64,000 nucleotides of DNA from Dyadobacter alkalitolerans DSM 23607 (GTDB lineage Bacteria > Bacteroidota > Bacteroidia > Cytophagales > Spirosomataceae), in the NCBI RefSeq assembly GCF_000428845.1, contig NZ_AUAS01000018.1:35699-99698 (forward strand). Direction: 5' to 3'. Positions 55,409 through 63,609 of this stretch are shown here, piece by piece. The notes under the pieces were generated by a model, which saw nothing but the letters and a program-made list of their open reading frames with translations, was not told where the DNA came from and searched no databases. Position numbers and translations under genes: made by a program. Numbering within the stretch: the stretch's first letter is position 1; each line of letters opens with the position of its first letter.

Positions 55409-56348
55409 ATGGATGAATATCCATTCGGGCCGAGGAAATACGTCATACCCGCCAAGGAGATTTCCATTGTAGAACTCCTGCAAAACTGCAACATCCATCC
55501 GCAATACGTCCGGGGTCAGGACTATTGGTACCTCTCTCCATTGCGCGAGGAGAAGACACCTTCCTTTACTGAACCTATATTACGAGCACGGAAGCGGCCA
55601 AGGAGGCGATATCATCGACTTGGCCGTCAGCTATTCCAATGCGATACGAAAGTATTGCTGGAAAAACTTGGGTCCGGACATTTTTTGTTTCACCCGCAAC
55701 AGCTTACTGTAAGGGCTGCACATATAGACCGGACCGTTACGTCTGACAAGCAAGCAAACAGCGATCCAGATATCGGGCATAAAGAATTTGGGAAGTAACC
55801 TCGCTATCAGCCAGTATCTGCAAAATCGGGGCATTGACCTCTCTCTTGCCAGGCCTTACTGCAAGGAGGTTTACTACCAGGTTGGAGACAAGAGCTACTA
55901 TGCCGCAGGGTTTGAAAACCGCTCAGGTGGCTACGAGCTCAGAAGCCCACACTTCAAGGGCTCATTGTCTCCAAAAGACATTACCCATATTAATAGCGGG
56001 CACAAGTCAGTGTGTGTATTGGAAGGCTTTATGGATTTCCTTTCCCTTTTAACACTGCGAAAACAGATGCCGGTCCGCAGTGACTTTCTGGTGCTAAACT
56101 CAGTCAGCCTGGCAAAGCGAAGTCTGGATATTCCCCAAGATTACCGTATCGCTTTCATTTATCGGGACCGGGACGAAGTAGGAAAAAGGCTACTGGAAAA
56201 ATATCAGACTTCGGGACTAAACTGTGTGGACGCTTCGGACATTTATCGAAACTACAAGGATCTAAATGAGCTAGTGGCAAATAAATCGGCTGAAAAACAG
56301 ATCAAAAAGCAGCAGAATTTCAAAAAGTCTGGCGGGCTGCATTTATAA
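55409..56348 (+). pseudogene. Decayed CHC2/Toprim DNA primase of a mobilizable element
   Basis: The start reads MDEYPFGPRKYVIPAKEI and the CHC2-like zinc-finger portion continues to WYLSPLREEKTPSF. The frame then breaks. Another frame carries NLYYEHGSGQGGDIIDLAVS, and a third LLEKLGSG. From 55788 the final Toprim-like half is open (VCVLEGFMDFLSLL, FIYRDRDEVGKR). At least two or three frameshifts are needed, so the gene is dead. Primases of this type are carried on Bacteroidota mobilizable and conjugative elements. Confidence 0.65.
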
Positions 56349-56459
56349 AAGTCATCAGAGAGCGAGTTTGTGTTTTCGCTTCGCAAAAACCCTTCCCGCT
56401 CCCGCGTGACTAAAACTTGCCTTTTTCTCCGGTTGGTCGCAAAAGGTTTGACACAGATA

Positions 56460-56821
56460 ATGGAATGTGAGATAGAAAAGACAGAAATTAAAGACCCAAA
56501 GCCCTATAACCGGAAAGGCGGCAGGCCACATAAAAAAGTAAAACGGCAGAGCCAGCTCATGGTCAGGCTGACAGAAAACGAGCGTTTTTTAATCGGAGAC
56601 AAGGCAAAGGATGTAGGGATGAAACCAAGTGCCTGGCTGCGGCAAGGTTAAAACCTGATGATCTCAGGCGTCTGAAAACAGTGACTGGCATGGCCAACAA
56701 CCTAAATCAGGTCACGCACCTTGCCCATAAGGAAGGATTGATATTCATCCGGCAATCCTGCCAAGAGCTGCTTTTGCAAATCGATTCGATCCTGAAAAAG
56801 CTTGGCAGAGATGATCGGTAA
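56460..56821 (+). pseudogene. Frameshifted MobC-like mobilization protein
   Basis: The first frame reads MECEIEKTEIKDPKPYNRKG through RLTENERFLIGDKAKDVGMKPSAWLRQ, matching ribbon-helix-helix MobC proteins. After a frameshift near 56,645 a second frame continues LKPDDLRRLKTVTGMANNLNQ and ends LLLQIDSILKKLGRDDR. Joined, it is about 120 residues, normal for MobC. It precedes and overlaps the relaxase by 11 bp. One lost or gained base is enough to explain it. Confidence 0.65.
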
Positions 56822-57717
56822 AGTAACAATTGGCAGCAGCTTCGGCCGTGTGGTCCGGTATGCAATGGAAAAGCAGGAAGCGAGTCTACTGCTAGCCGAA
56901 GGTGTGAGAAAGGGTCAAGTGCACTCCATGATCGATGACTTCAACATGCAAAGGAAACTGAACCCTGACCTTAAAAGGAGTCGGGCATATTTCACTCAGT
57001 TGGAGCAAGCAGGACGCAGCCCTGCTAACACCTGAGATTATGAAGCAGCGTGCACTGGAGTACATGGAAAAGATGAAGATTACCGGTTCGCAGTTTATCC
57101 TGGTCGAGCACCGGGATAAAAATCGTCCGCATCTCCATATTATTTATAACCGGGTGAATAACGAGGGCAAAACCATTTCAGACCGGTTTCAAAAAGAGCG
57201 GAACCACAAGGTCTGCAAGGAAATCACCCTCAAATACGGCTATCATTTGGGTAAGGGAAAACAGCAGGTTACCCGGCAGCATCTTAAAGGTGCAGACAAA
57301 GTCAGATATGAATTGTTTGATGCAATCAAATCAGCAAGCGCGACCGCTGCGAGATGGAATGAGTTGAGCGCCAAGCTGGCAAGGCAAGGCATCCAAACCA
57401 TCTTCAACTGTAAATCGGGCACTAGTGAAATCTTCGCTAAAGGTGATCTGCAATTTAAAGGGTCTAAGATAGACTGGAGTCTGAGCTTTGGCAAACTGGA
57501 TGCCTTGATCCGGCAGAATCAGAAGCAAGCAATGATGCAAAACTTTCGAACGCAGCATGTTTGTCAGACTGATTTGCCCGGACCAACATTTCCCCACATT
57601 GCAGTTGCACGGCAAACGCAGAACGATCAGGTCCTTGACGACCTTTTCAGGCCAGCCCAGCAGTTTGACCAGCCAATGAGAAATACGACAAAAAGAAAAA
57701 ACGTAAGAAATACTTAG
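56811..57717 (+). pseudogene. Frameshifted relaxase/mobilization nuclease (MobA/MobB-like)
   Basis: The relaxase begins MIGKVTIGSSFGRVVRYAMEK in one frame and loses frame near 56,975-56,985 in an AAAA run. Another frame carries GHISLSWSKQDAALLTPEIM. The open second part (from 57040) has the relaxase histidine motif RPHLHIIYNRVN. A normal relaxase of this family has about 300 residues, and the joined length fits. One extra A in the run explains the break. The enzyme would nick DNA at oriT to start transfer. It is probably inactive. Confidence 0.7.
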
Positions 57718-57727
57718 GACAAAGCTT

Positions 57728-58323
57728 ATGAAAAAGATAGAAGAACAACTCGAATCGATTGAAGAAGTGCTTTCGCTTGTGATAAGGAAAAATGCATCAA
57801 TCGAAAACCTAATTCAAACTGCGGCTCAGTCGCAAAACAAAACGCTTGCTGATACCTTGATTGATATAAAAAGGGATTTAAAGCAATTTGCATCAAGCCG
57901 GATTTAGAGCCGTATTTTTCTGAAATCAAGCGAGCTATTGAAAGTGTCCCAAAAATATCAGAAGTCCGACACCACCATCACTTCGACCTTCGCTCGAAAG
58001 GCCTTATTATCTCGGTAGCGGTGCTTTTGCTCACAAAGGCCATAAGTGTTGCAGTTGCCATCAGCAGTTACCGGGAAAGCAGCCGTTTGCAGGAAAGCGA
58101 TCTCAAATTCTGGATTGCCAGGCAGCTCAGTCCAGGTTTGACCGCAGAGGTTGATAGTATTTACTATAAAGATCCCGACCTAGCGGAACTCGAAACGCAG
58201 AAGCGCGAGGCGCATAGGCTAACGGTGCAAGAAGCAGAAGAGATGTTAATGCAGCGTCAAATCGAGACAAAGGAGGCGCATGATCTTCTTAAAAGCTTAA
58301 AAGGCAATGAAGATTCCTGCTGA
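57728..58323 (+). pseudogene. Frameshifted accessory mobilization protein with a membrane segment
   Basis: The first frame (57728-57907) reads MKKIEEQLESIEEVLSLVI with a coiled-coil-like pattern and stops. Another frame then continues through a hydrophobic segment (GLIISVAVLLLTKAISVAVA) and a charged helical tail (AEEMLMQRQIETKEAHDLL). The layout (coil, one membrane helix, cytosolic tail) matches proteins often encoded after relaxases. One frameshift near 57,907 disrupts it. Confidence 0.5.
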
Positions 58324-58758
58324 TCAAAGCAACATCACCAAGAGTACACTTGATGATTACTTCGGCTGAAAAAGGTAGGATCAAAAAATTCACTAGGAAA
58401 ATATTTAATGATGTGGATATTTTGAGCCCCGACTTGGCCATATTGCGTCATGTAGTGTAACTTTAGAATTAAGTTACACAAAACTTTAGAAGTTATATTG
58501 TTTTAAACCTTTCGTTTGCACGATCACCAAATTTTCTCTCGTTACTCGAAAACAAGCTTTAAACTTTCATCGTGTATTTCGCCATTGAAGGTTTTATGGC
58601 CAGGGAATCATCCCTGAATCTGCCGAATTCGCTTTCTTACAATATTCGAAAGGACGCCTCCGGTAAGTTTGTATCACAATTGAATGCCAAATAACCGGAA
58701 CTTGTCTATTCAGTTCATCTTTCTTCATTCATATTGTTACTCATCAAAATTTCTAATC
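58324..58758. other. Region without an intact gene; inverted repeat and small gene remnant
   Basis: No intact gene is visible. A 9-bp inverted repeat (GTGTAACTT at 58455-58463, AAGTTACAC at 58471-58479) could be an element end or regulatory hairpin. A short open stretch at 58572-58694 (GTG start, about 40 residues, ARESSLNLPNSLSYNIRKDA) reads like the tail of a degraded protein, but no family could be assigned. Confidence 0.3.
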
Positions 58759-59184
58759 ATGAGTTTTTATATCCAAAATCGCAATCGTTGCAGGACTTGG
58801 CCTGGTTACCATGCATGCTCAGACTCAATCAACAGAAAGTAATAACGGTCCCAAACCGGTATCAGGCTTGGCGCAGGGTTCGGTCTAATTACGCCCATTA
58901 GAATCAAGGGACTTTTACAATGGTGGCTACGGGCTCCATGTACAGGCAGACCTACCTTTGTACAATGATTTTCTCCGACTGTAAGCAGCGGCTTTGAAAA
59001 CATTTACGCAAGGGAGGATGCCAGTGAAAAACCAATCGTTGGGGATATTAAACGTATACCTGTCAAGGTAGACCTGATGTACTTTCCTGTAAACCAATTT
59101 TATGTGCAAGGCGATGCGAGATTTTTTTCGCTTCTCCCCAATAAATTCGATTTTCAAAAGTGGGAAAACAACGCGATTGATTAA
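58759..59184 (+). pseudogene. Decayed outer-membrane beta-barrel protein (PorT-like)
   Basis: A signal peptide in one frame (KIAIVAGLGLVTMHAQTQ) is followed by barrel-like segments in other frames: RLGAGFGLITPIRIKG, DFYNGGYGLHVQADLPLYND and a final TVSSGFENIYAREDA followed by VKVDLMYFPVNQFYVQGDARFF. Alternating hydrophobic and aromatic residues are typical of small outer-membrane barrels. At least three frameshifts are needed, so it is a pseudogene. A strong hairpin terminator follows at 59202. Confidence 0.55.
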
Positions 59185-59201
59185 ATCGCATTAGGCAATT
59201 A

Positions 59202-59244
59202 AACAGAAAAAGAGCTTCCGATGATTCGAAGCTCTTTTTCTGTT
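59202..59244. terminator. Perfect 17-bp hairpin terminator
   Basis: Arms 59202-59218 and 59228-59244 are perfect complements over 17 bp with a nine-base loop. T-rich runs lie within the arms on both strands. It separates the decayed barrel gene from the convergent NIPSNAP gene and may serve both directions. Confidence 0.7.
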
Positions 59245-59275
59245 AAGAAATTTTAGTGATTATTGCATAATCGTA

Positions 59276-60046
59276 TTATATCTCAGAATAAGCTACCGGA
59301 TGAAGTAGGTAAATGTCTGCTCTTAAAAAATTATGTGCATATTCTGGGAGGGCATTTAGTTTTACCCAATCCGAATCAGCAGTAAATGCTTTCCAGTGCG
59401 CATCGCGTTCTGCTTTACTTTCGAAAGAAGTCATATAGACCAGGCTGGGCACTTTGCTGCCGGCTTTTACTTTTCCGCAAAACACCGTATTAAAACCAAG
59501 GCGCTTGAAAATGGCCAGTTCGCCATTGTTAAACTGGCTGATTTTATTATCATGCAGTTTTTCACTAGCCGCTTCATATCTTCGTAATTCATAAATCCTT
59601 TCACTTGCATCCGATTTCAGAGCTGGCACTTGAAGCACTGGCATTCCCGCAATAGCCTCCATAAAAATGGATTCAATGTTCTTAAAAACCGGATTATCAA
59701 AGCTCGTGTTGAGATAGTCTTCACCCGCAGCCAAATACCTCTTATCATCTGCCATCTTATCCGATAAGGTTAAAAACTGGTCTGCCGACTTAAATGGGAT
59801 CAAGACGTAGATCAGTGAATCAGCATCGCTGGCAGGTGTAAAAACACCGACCTTGCCAATGCCTGCACGGTGAAGTGCCGGCAGGTACGCCTGTTTTAAG
59901 TAGGCTTCCAGGCGGTCGCGCTGATTGCTATCTTTCAGATGATAGATTTTCAGCTGATAAAGCTCTCGTTTCCTTGCAAAGCCTGAGGCTTGGCTTAATG
60001 ATAGGGTTATTAATAACAGGCCTGCAAAAAATACGGATAATCTCAT
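59276..60046 (-). CDS. Exported NIPSNAP-family protein
   Basis: A 256-residue protein with a signal peptide (MRLSVFFAGLLLITLSLSQASG). Two ferredoxin-like NIPSNAP domains follow: ELYQLKIYHLKDSNQRDRLEAYL (about 30-110) and IYELRRYEAASEKLHDNKISQF (about 145-245), the second with the Y-E-L-R-x-Y signature. The domains resemble dimeric alpha-beta barrel oxygenase or stress proteins. It is the only intact gene between the mobilizable remnant and the next degraded stretch. Function unknown. Confidence 0.85.
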   Translation of the reverse strand: MRLSVFFAGLLLITLSLSQASGFARKRELYQLKIYHLKDSNQRDRLEAYLKQAYLPALHRAGIGKVGVFTPASDADSLIYVLIPFKSADQFLTLSDKMADDKRYLAAGEDYLNTSFDNPVFKNIESIFMEAIAGMPVLQVPALKSDASERIYELRRYEAASEKLHDNKISQFNNGELAIFKRLGFNTVFCGKVKAGSKVPSLVYMTSFESKAERDAHWKAFTADSDWVKLNALPEYAHNFLRADIYLLHPVAYSEI

Positions 60047-60388
60047 TGATGAACATCGTTTTAGTTATTTATTCTATTCTTCTAACTTTAATATTTCTCA
60101 ACCAAACTTCTGTCCGTGATGTTGAACATAATGAGGCCATTGGTTGATTTAGCAAATTTAGGATTGTTCTTGAATTTACTGTTGCTGATCAACTTATTTA
60201 GTTCTGGTGAATCAATCTGATATTCAACAACTTTACTAGTTATGATAACAGTGAATGCTCAAATAGGTTCAACATGTCAAGTTGATGAAAGAATGATTAT
60301 ACCTTGAGACTCATATTTTCAAAAATCCTAACTAACATAATGCAAGTTATGGAAATGGGTCACCGTAAGTTAAGCAGACATGTTGCCT
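60047..60388. other. AT-rich region without an intact gene; possible remnant on the minus strand
   Basis: No intact gene. On the minus strand 60258 to 60088 stays open for 56 codons without a start codon (AFTVIITSKVVEYQIDSPEL through MFNITDRSLVEKY, then stop). It looks like the C-terminus of a lost protein, but no family was recognised. Confidence 0.3.
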
Positions 60389-60690
60389 TCAAATCATGTA
60401 TTTTAGCAAGTTCAAGTCATCATTAGAGAAGGTGATATATCCGTCTTTGGGTAAGTTCTGGCTCGTAATCACATAGTACGCTTTGTCATGATGCGGAAAC
60501 TCAAAACTGGAATTTTTGACCCAGTTATACGTTTTGCTGACAAGGATCACTGTGTCAACACTCGTTACGAATTCATTGTAACCATAGTCTTCGCCTTCTT
60601 TCTGGGCAATGCTTAGAAAGTTCAGGTCATCTCGGGTTTTGCAATCTTAGGGCGTAACGCCAATGTGATTTTTAAAACCAATAGTTCCGG
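60389..60690 (-). pseudogene. Remnant of a dihydrofolate-reductase-like (RibD C-terminal) protein
   Basis: The C-terminal frame reads LNFLSIAQKEGEDYGYNEFV, then SVDTVILVSKTYNWVKN and HHDKAYYVITSQNLP, ending LNLLKYMI. This matches the DHFR/RibD-C family (normally VDTVV-x-GRKTY, FLN-x-AQ). The N-terminal part is shifted (KITLALRPKIAK then TRDDLNF in another frame) and lacks a start. The gene is dead. It lies between an AT-rich stretch and a truncated NTF2-like gene. Confidence 0.5.
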
Positions 60691-60870
60691 ATTAAGCACC
60701 GGAGCAGTCACTTCGCTAAGTGAATAACGCTATGCATAATTTGAGAACAGGCAATCAATCTGATCTTCCAGCCCGGAATAGCGCACTTTTCCTAGTTTGT
60801 CCGCATTCGCAGCAGCGCCAGGCGAAGTTATCTTACGGAGAGGAAGACTTTGTGTGATTGTACGGAGGCA

Positions 60871-61126
60871 TGTTTTTTATAAAAATCCTTAAACAAATGG
60901 AGAATGACATGGCCAAATTAGAAGTTTGGGCAAATATGCCCGTTAAAGACAGTTTCCAGGAGAATTTTACTATAATGTTGAGAATCTTTCTATAATTGCT
61001 GGTGACCAACTGGCAATCTGTTATTCATTTAATAATGTGAGAGGAATGCGGGCTAGTGGTGATGAGATCGATATGCGTTGGCGGTCCACTGTTTGCTTTA
61101 AGAAAACAGGCACCCAATGGATATAA
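60871..61126 (+). pseudogene. Truncated and frameshifted NTF2-like protein
   Basis: One frame begins at 60871 and includes MAKLEVWANMPVKDSF. Another frame then continues NVENLSIIAGDQLAICYSF and reaches GDEIDMRWRSTVCFKKTGTQW, then stops. These segments match NTF2/SnoaL-like (SgcJ/EcaC-type) proteins, whose usual end (I-T-H-E-H-S) is missing. The last 10 bases overlap the start of the VOC gene, so the C-terminal end was deleted and joined to that gene. Confidence 0.5.
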
Positions 61127-61515
61127 CCTTGTTTGCTGACAATTTGCAGGAAGCTAGAAAGTGGTATTCCAACTTTCTAGAAGTTGAACCTTATTACTTA
61201 TTCCCAAACGGTGACAATCCTGCTTACATCGAATTTCGTTTAGGGGATTTCGAGCATGAGTTGGGTATTATCGATAAGAAATTTCATCCAACATCTGCTA
61301 CAGATCAACCAGGAGGCGTTGTGGCATTTTGGCATGTGGAAAATGTGGAATCGGTCTTTGCTAAGCTAATCGCTCAAGGTGCGAAGGAGTATGAAAAGAT
61401 TACTGCTAGGGAGGATGGGTTTGTAACAGCGTCTGTCGTTGACCCTTTCGGTAACATACTTGGGATCATGTATAATCCGCATTATTTAAAAATATTAGAC
61501 TCGCTGAAAAAATGA
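61117..61515 (+). CDS. VOC-family protein (glyoxalase/bleomycin-resistance fold)
   Basis: A 132-residue protein with two beta-alpha-beta-beta-beta modules. Motifs include MDITLFADNLQEARKWYSNFL, FEHELGIIDKKF, VVAFWHVENVESVFAKLIAQGAKE and ASVVDPFGNILGIMYNPHYL. The start is abrupt and lies within the remains of the previous NTF2 gene, so the first few residues may be lost or altered. VOC proteins are metal-dependent isomerases, dioxygenases or resistance proteins. It overlaps the DUF3052 gene by 4 bp (ATGA), so they form an operon. Confidence 0.8.
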   Translation: MDITLFADNLQEARKWYSNFLEVEPYYLFPNGDNPAYIEFRLGDFEHELGIIDKKFHPTSATDQPGGVVAFWHVENVESVFAKLIAQGAKEYEKITAREDGFVTASVVDPFGNILGIMYNPHYLKILDSLKK

Positions 61516-61940
61516 GGTCGGTAGCTGAAAAGATGGGAGTTCGTCCGAATTCAAAAGCACTTTTTGTCAATGCTCCTAAGGTAGTGATCCAATCGCTTGA
61601 CTTACCAGATGTTGAATTCAGCGAGCAGTTGACAGGTGGGTTTGATTACATTCATTTATTTGTAACACGGCAGGTTGATCAGGAAGATCTCTTTCCTAAA
61701 TTAAAATCCAAACTCAAATCCGACGGAATGCTTTGGGTATCCTGGCCCAAAGGCGGGCAACTGGATACCGACTTGTCGTTACCGAAAGTGATCAAAATTG
61801 GTTATGACTTTGGACTTGTTGAAAGCACTTGTTTAAGTATTGATTCAGTGTGGTCCGGCCTCAAATTCACACATCCAAAAAAAGGGAAGGTCTATAATAA
61901 TAGCCATGCGCAATTAAAATCGCGAACAACAGAAAGGTAA
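61512..61940 (+). CDS. DUF3052-family protein
   Basis: A 142-residue protein. It resembles the DUF3052 family by its LFVNAPKVVIQSLDLPDVEF segment, GFDYIHLFVT strand and GMLWVSWPKGG core (a Rossmann-like nucleic-acid or ligand-binding layout). Role unknown. It is coupled to the preceding VOC gene by a 4-bp overlap and ends before a stretch of broken genes. Confidence 0.75.
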   Translation: MRSVAEKMGVRPNSKALFVNAPKVVIQSLDLPDVEFSEQLTGGFDYIHLFVTRQVDQEDLFPKLKSKLKSDGMLWVSWPKGGQLDTDLSLPKVIKIGYDFGLVESTCLSIDSVWSGLKFTHPKKGKVYNNSHAQLKSRTTER

Positions 61941-62058
61941 CACCGATCGTAAGAAGGCTCAGCCTTTAAAATGTTGACAGGTATAGTTTTGCCGGCTATT
62001 TTGCGGATCAGTGGGGTTCATGGCACCTGCTGGTAGAATTGGTGGCAAAAAAATTGAA

Positions 62059-62391
62059 TCAACCCAGAAAAGGATGCTCAAGCCGCAACGTTGCAGTATC
62101 AACTTTTCCAGAAGATGCGCCAGCTACGCGCTGGTCCCAGTAAGCCATCATCACATCGTTTTCCAGGTCTTTGAGGTAGTAGCGGTAACACATCGCACAA
62201 TCCCCGGGGCCGCCATGTACGAAGAGCACAATTTTATTAGGCTGGCTGTTCCCTTTGACCCAAATAGGCATATTAGCGCCTTTGTGGCGCAGAAACAAAG
62301 TAGCGTCCTCACGCGGATACGCATCCTTGTCCTGGCAGGAGAATAGCCAGATCATCGAGCATATCAACAGTAGTTTTGTAAGTGATTTCAT
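62059..62391 (-). pseudogene. Truncated alpha/beta hydrolase lipoprotein
   Basis: A lipoprotein signal (LLLICSMIWLFSC) leads into the first third of an alpha/beta hydrolase: VLFVHGGPGDCAMCYRYYLKDLEND, then the strand MMAYWDQRVAGASSG. The reading stops after about 110 residues, before the nucleophile elbow. The downstream minus strand does not continue the family, so about two thirds of the gene is lost at a breakpoint near 62,070. Confidence 0.6.
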
Positions 62392-62407
62392 CCTTTTCTC
62401 AGTGGTA

Positions 62408-62581
62408 TCAATGTTCCTGCTTCCAAAGCGAAACGTATGAGGTTAGAAGTGTTGTAAGGCCGTAGTGCGTGAGGGTTTTACCAAAATATGCTAGTCGCAT
62501 GGACTGGGCATGGGCCATACGGGAGGTTGTAAGCAAGAGCACGATCCAGAAGGCCCGCATTGTTTGTTTGAGGTTAATCAT
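62408..62581 (-). pseudogene. Small exported-protein remnant upstream of the truncated hydrolase
   Basis: About 57 residues: a signal peptide (RAFWIVLLLTTSRMAHAQ) followed by SMRLAYFGKTLTHYGLTT and then a stop. The length is short and no family was assigned. It precedes the truncated hydrolase lipoprotein by 16 bp, so they may have been one operon. It is probably a broken gene, although a short secreted peptide cannot be ruled out. Confidence 0.35.
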
Positions 62582-62590
62582 TTCTGACAA

Positions 62591-62913
62591 TCAGTGTTAT
62601 ACGTTTTACTCACTGTAATATCAAACTCCTGCTAAATGAAGAGCTTGTGCATTCTGTTGTCGTCTGACAGGGAAGCACACCCATCATCAGGCCCGCGCAG
62701 ACGAGTGTTTCTTTTGAATTCATGGCTAAATATGGTTTTGGTATTATTGCATCTGGGAGTGCAGTGCAGCAATTCTCCATTGCTGCTGCATTTTCGATGG
62801 GACAAAGTTGGTAAATGGGTCTATGTGGAAAAATTGTAAAACATTTCAAGTGTATAGTTAGGCCGGTGAAATGTTAGTATTGTTAATTGAAATGGTGAGT
62901 TAAAAGAAAAACC
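62591..62913. other. Region without a supported gene
   Basis: Both strands hold short open stretches but none shows family features. I see nothing supportable here apart from possible gene debris. Confidence 0.3.
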
Positions 62914-63090
62914 TTACTCGTTGTTCACGATTGCATTAAAGAAGTCTTCTAGTTTTTCAGGGTCAAGTTTTCCTCCTGTACGAACGCTGCTGCAAAGGTC
63001 AAGTCCGAATGGCTGAACTGTTTCAATAGCTTGCCTTACGTTGTCCTTGTTTATTCCGCCAGCAAGAAATAAGGGGATTCCTGCATCAAC
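62914..63090 (-). pseudogene. C-terminal fragment of phosphoribosylanthranilate isomerase (TrpF)
   Basis: The C-terminal end of a TIM barrel remains: GIPLFLAGGINKDNVRQAIE, PFGLDLCSSVRTGGKLDPEK and a final LEDFFNAIVNNE. This is typical of TrpF (LAGGI-x-x-x-N, SS-G-V-R-T/E-x-G-K-x-x). Upstream of about position 63,090 the minus-strand frame no longer fits the family. The same bases begin the readable part of a GNAT gene on the other strand, so this is a deletion scar. Confidence 0.6.
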
Positions 63091-63495
63091 GACTACGATC
63101 CGGATCAGCGCAATGCCTGGAGGCAAGGAACTGAAAACGTTGAGCGCTGGACGGCTGCAATCCGGACCCAATATTTTATTGTCGCCGAAGTGGACGGAAA
63201 TGTAGCCGGTTTCAGGTCATTAAAAGACTGCTCTTACATCGACTTTATGTACACAGATAAAAATTATTTCCGTCAAGGCATCGCGCAAGCCATCTATGAT
63301 AGATTAGAAGACAAGGCCACTAAAAGGGGTGCAAAGATCTTAACCTCTGACGTAAGTAAAACCGCAAGGTCATTCTTCGAAAAGCAAGGTTTCGTACTGG
63401 CAGTTGCGAACCGAAACTTCATACGCGGGGTTTGGATTACAAATTTCCGAATGAGTAAGGAGCTTCCTATCTACTCCGTACAAAACGAAGGTTAA
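63091..63495 (+). pseudogene. GNAT acetyltransferase lacking its N-terminus
   Basis: The coding stretch starts DYDPDQRNAWRQGTENVERW, continues YFIVAEVDGNVAGFRSLKDCSYIDFMYTD and has an acetyl-CoA loop FRQGIAQAIYDRLED and a C-terminal SFFEKQGF. This is a GNAT fold (YafP-like), but the first about 20 residues and a proper start are absent at the junction with the TrpF fragment. An internal ATG at 63190 exists but would delete the first strands. It is probably nonfunctional. Confidence 0.6.
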
Positions 63496-63609
63496 AGTCA
63501 GTTCCACCTGGTCCGCAGTAGTTAACTTTTATCCGCACCTGACCACCGATGGTGATAGCGGGTATTCTTCATTGTCCATTAAAATTACAGCGGTAGGTTG
63601 GGGGATAGG

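Larger units (their letters stand above)
55409..58323. mobile_element. Remnant of a mobilizable element (primase, MobC, relaxase, accessory membrane protein)
   Basis: Four consecutive plus-strand genes form a typical Bacteroidota mobilization module: primase, MobC-like accessory protein, MobA/MobB-type relaxase and a membrane accessory protein. All are frameshifted. No integrase was found. The left edge lies near the truncated EthD gene (about 55,200-55,409); the right edge is not clear, somewhere in 58,323-58,760. No direct repeats were identified. Confidence 0.6.

Noticed and set aside
62610..62849. Short minus-strand open frame with several cysteines
   Set aside because: No family features, no promoter or neighbour support; likely debris in the decayed region.
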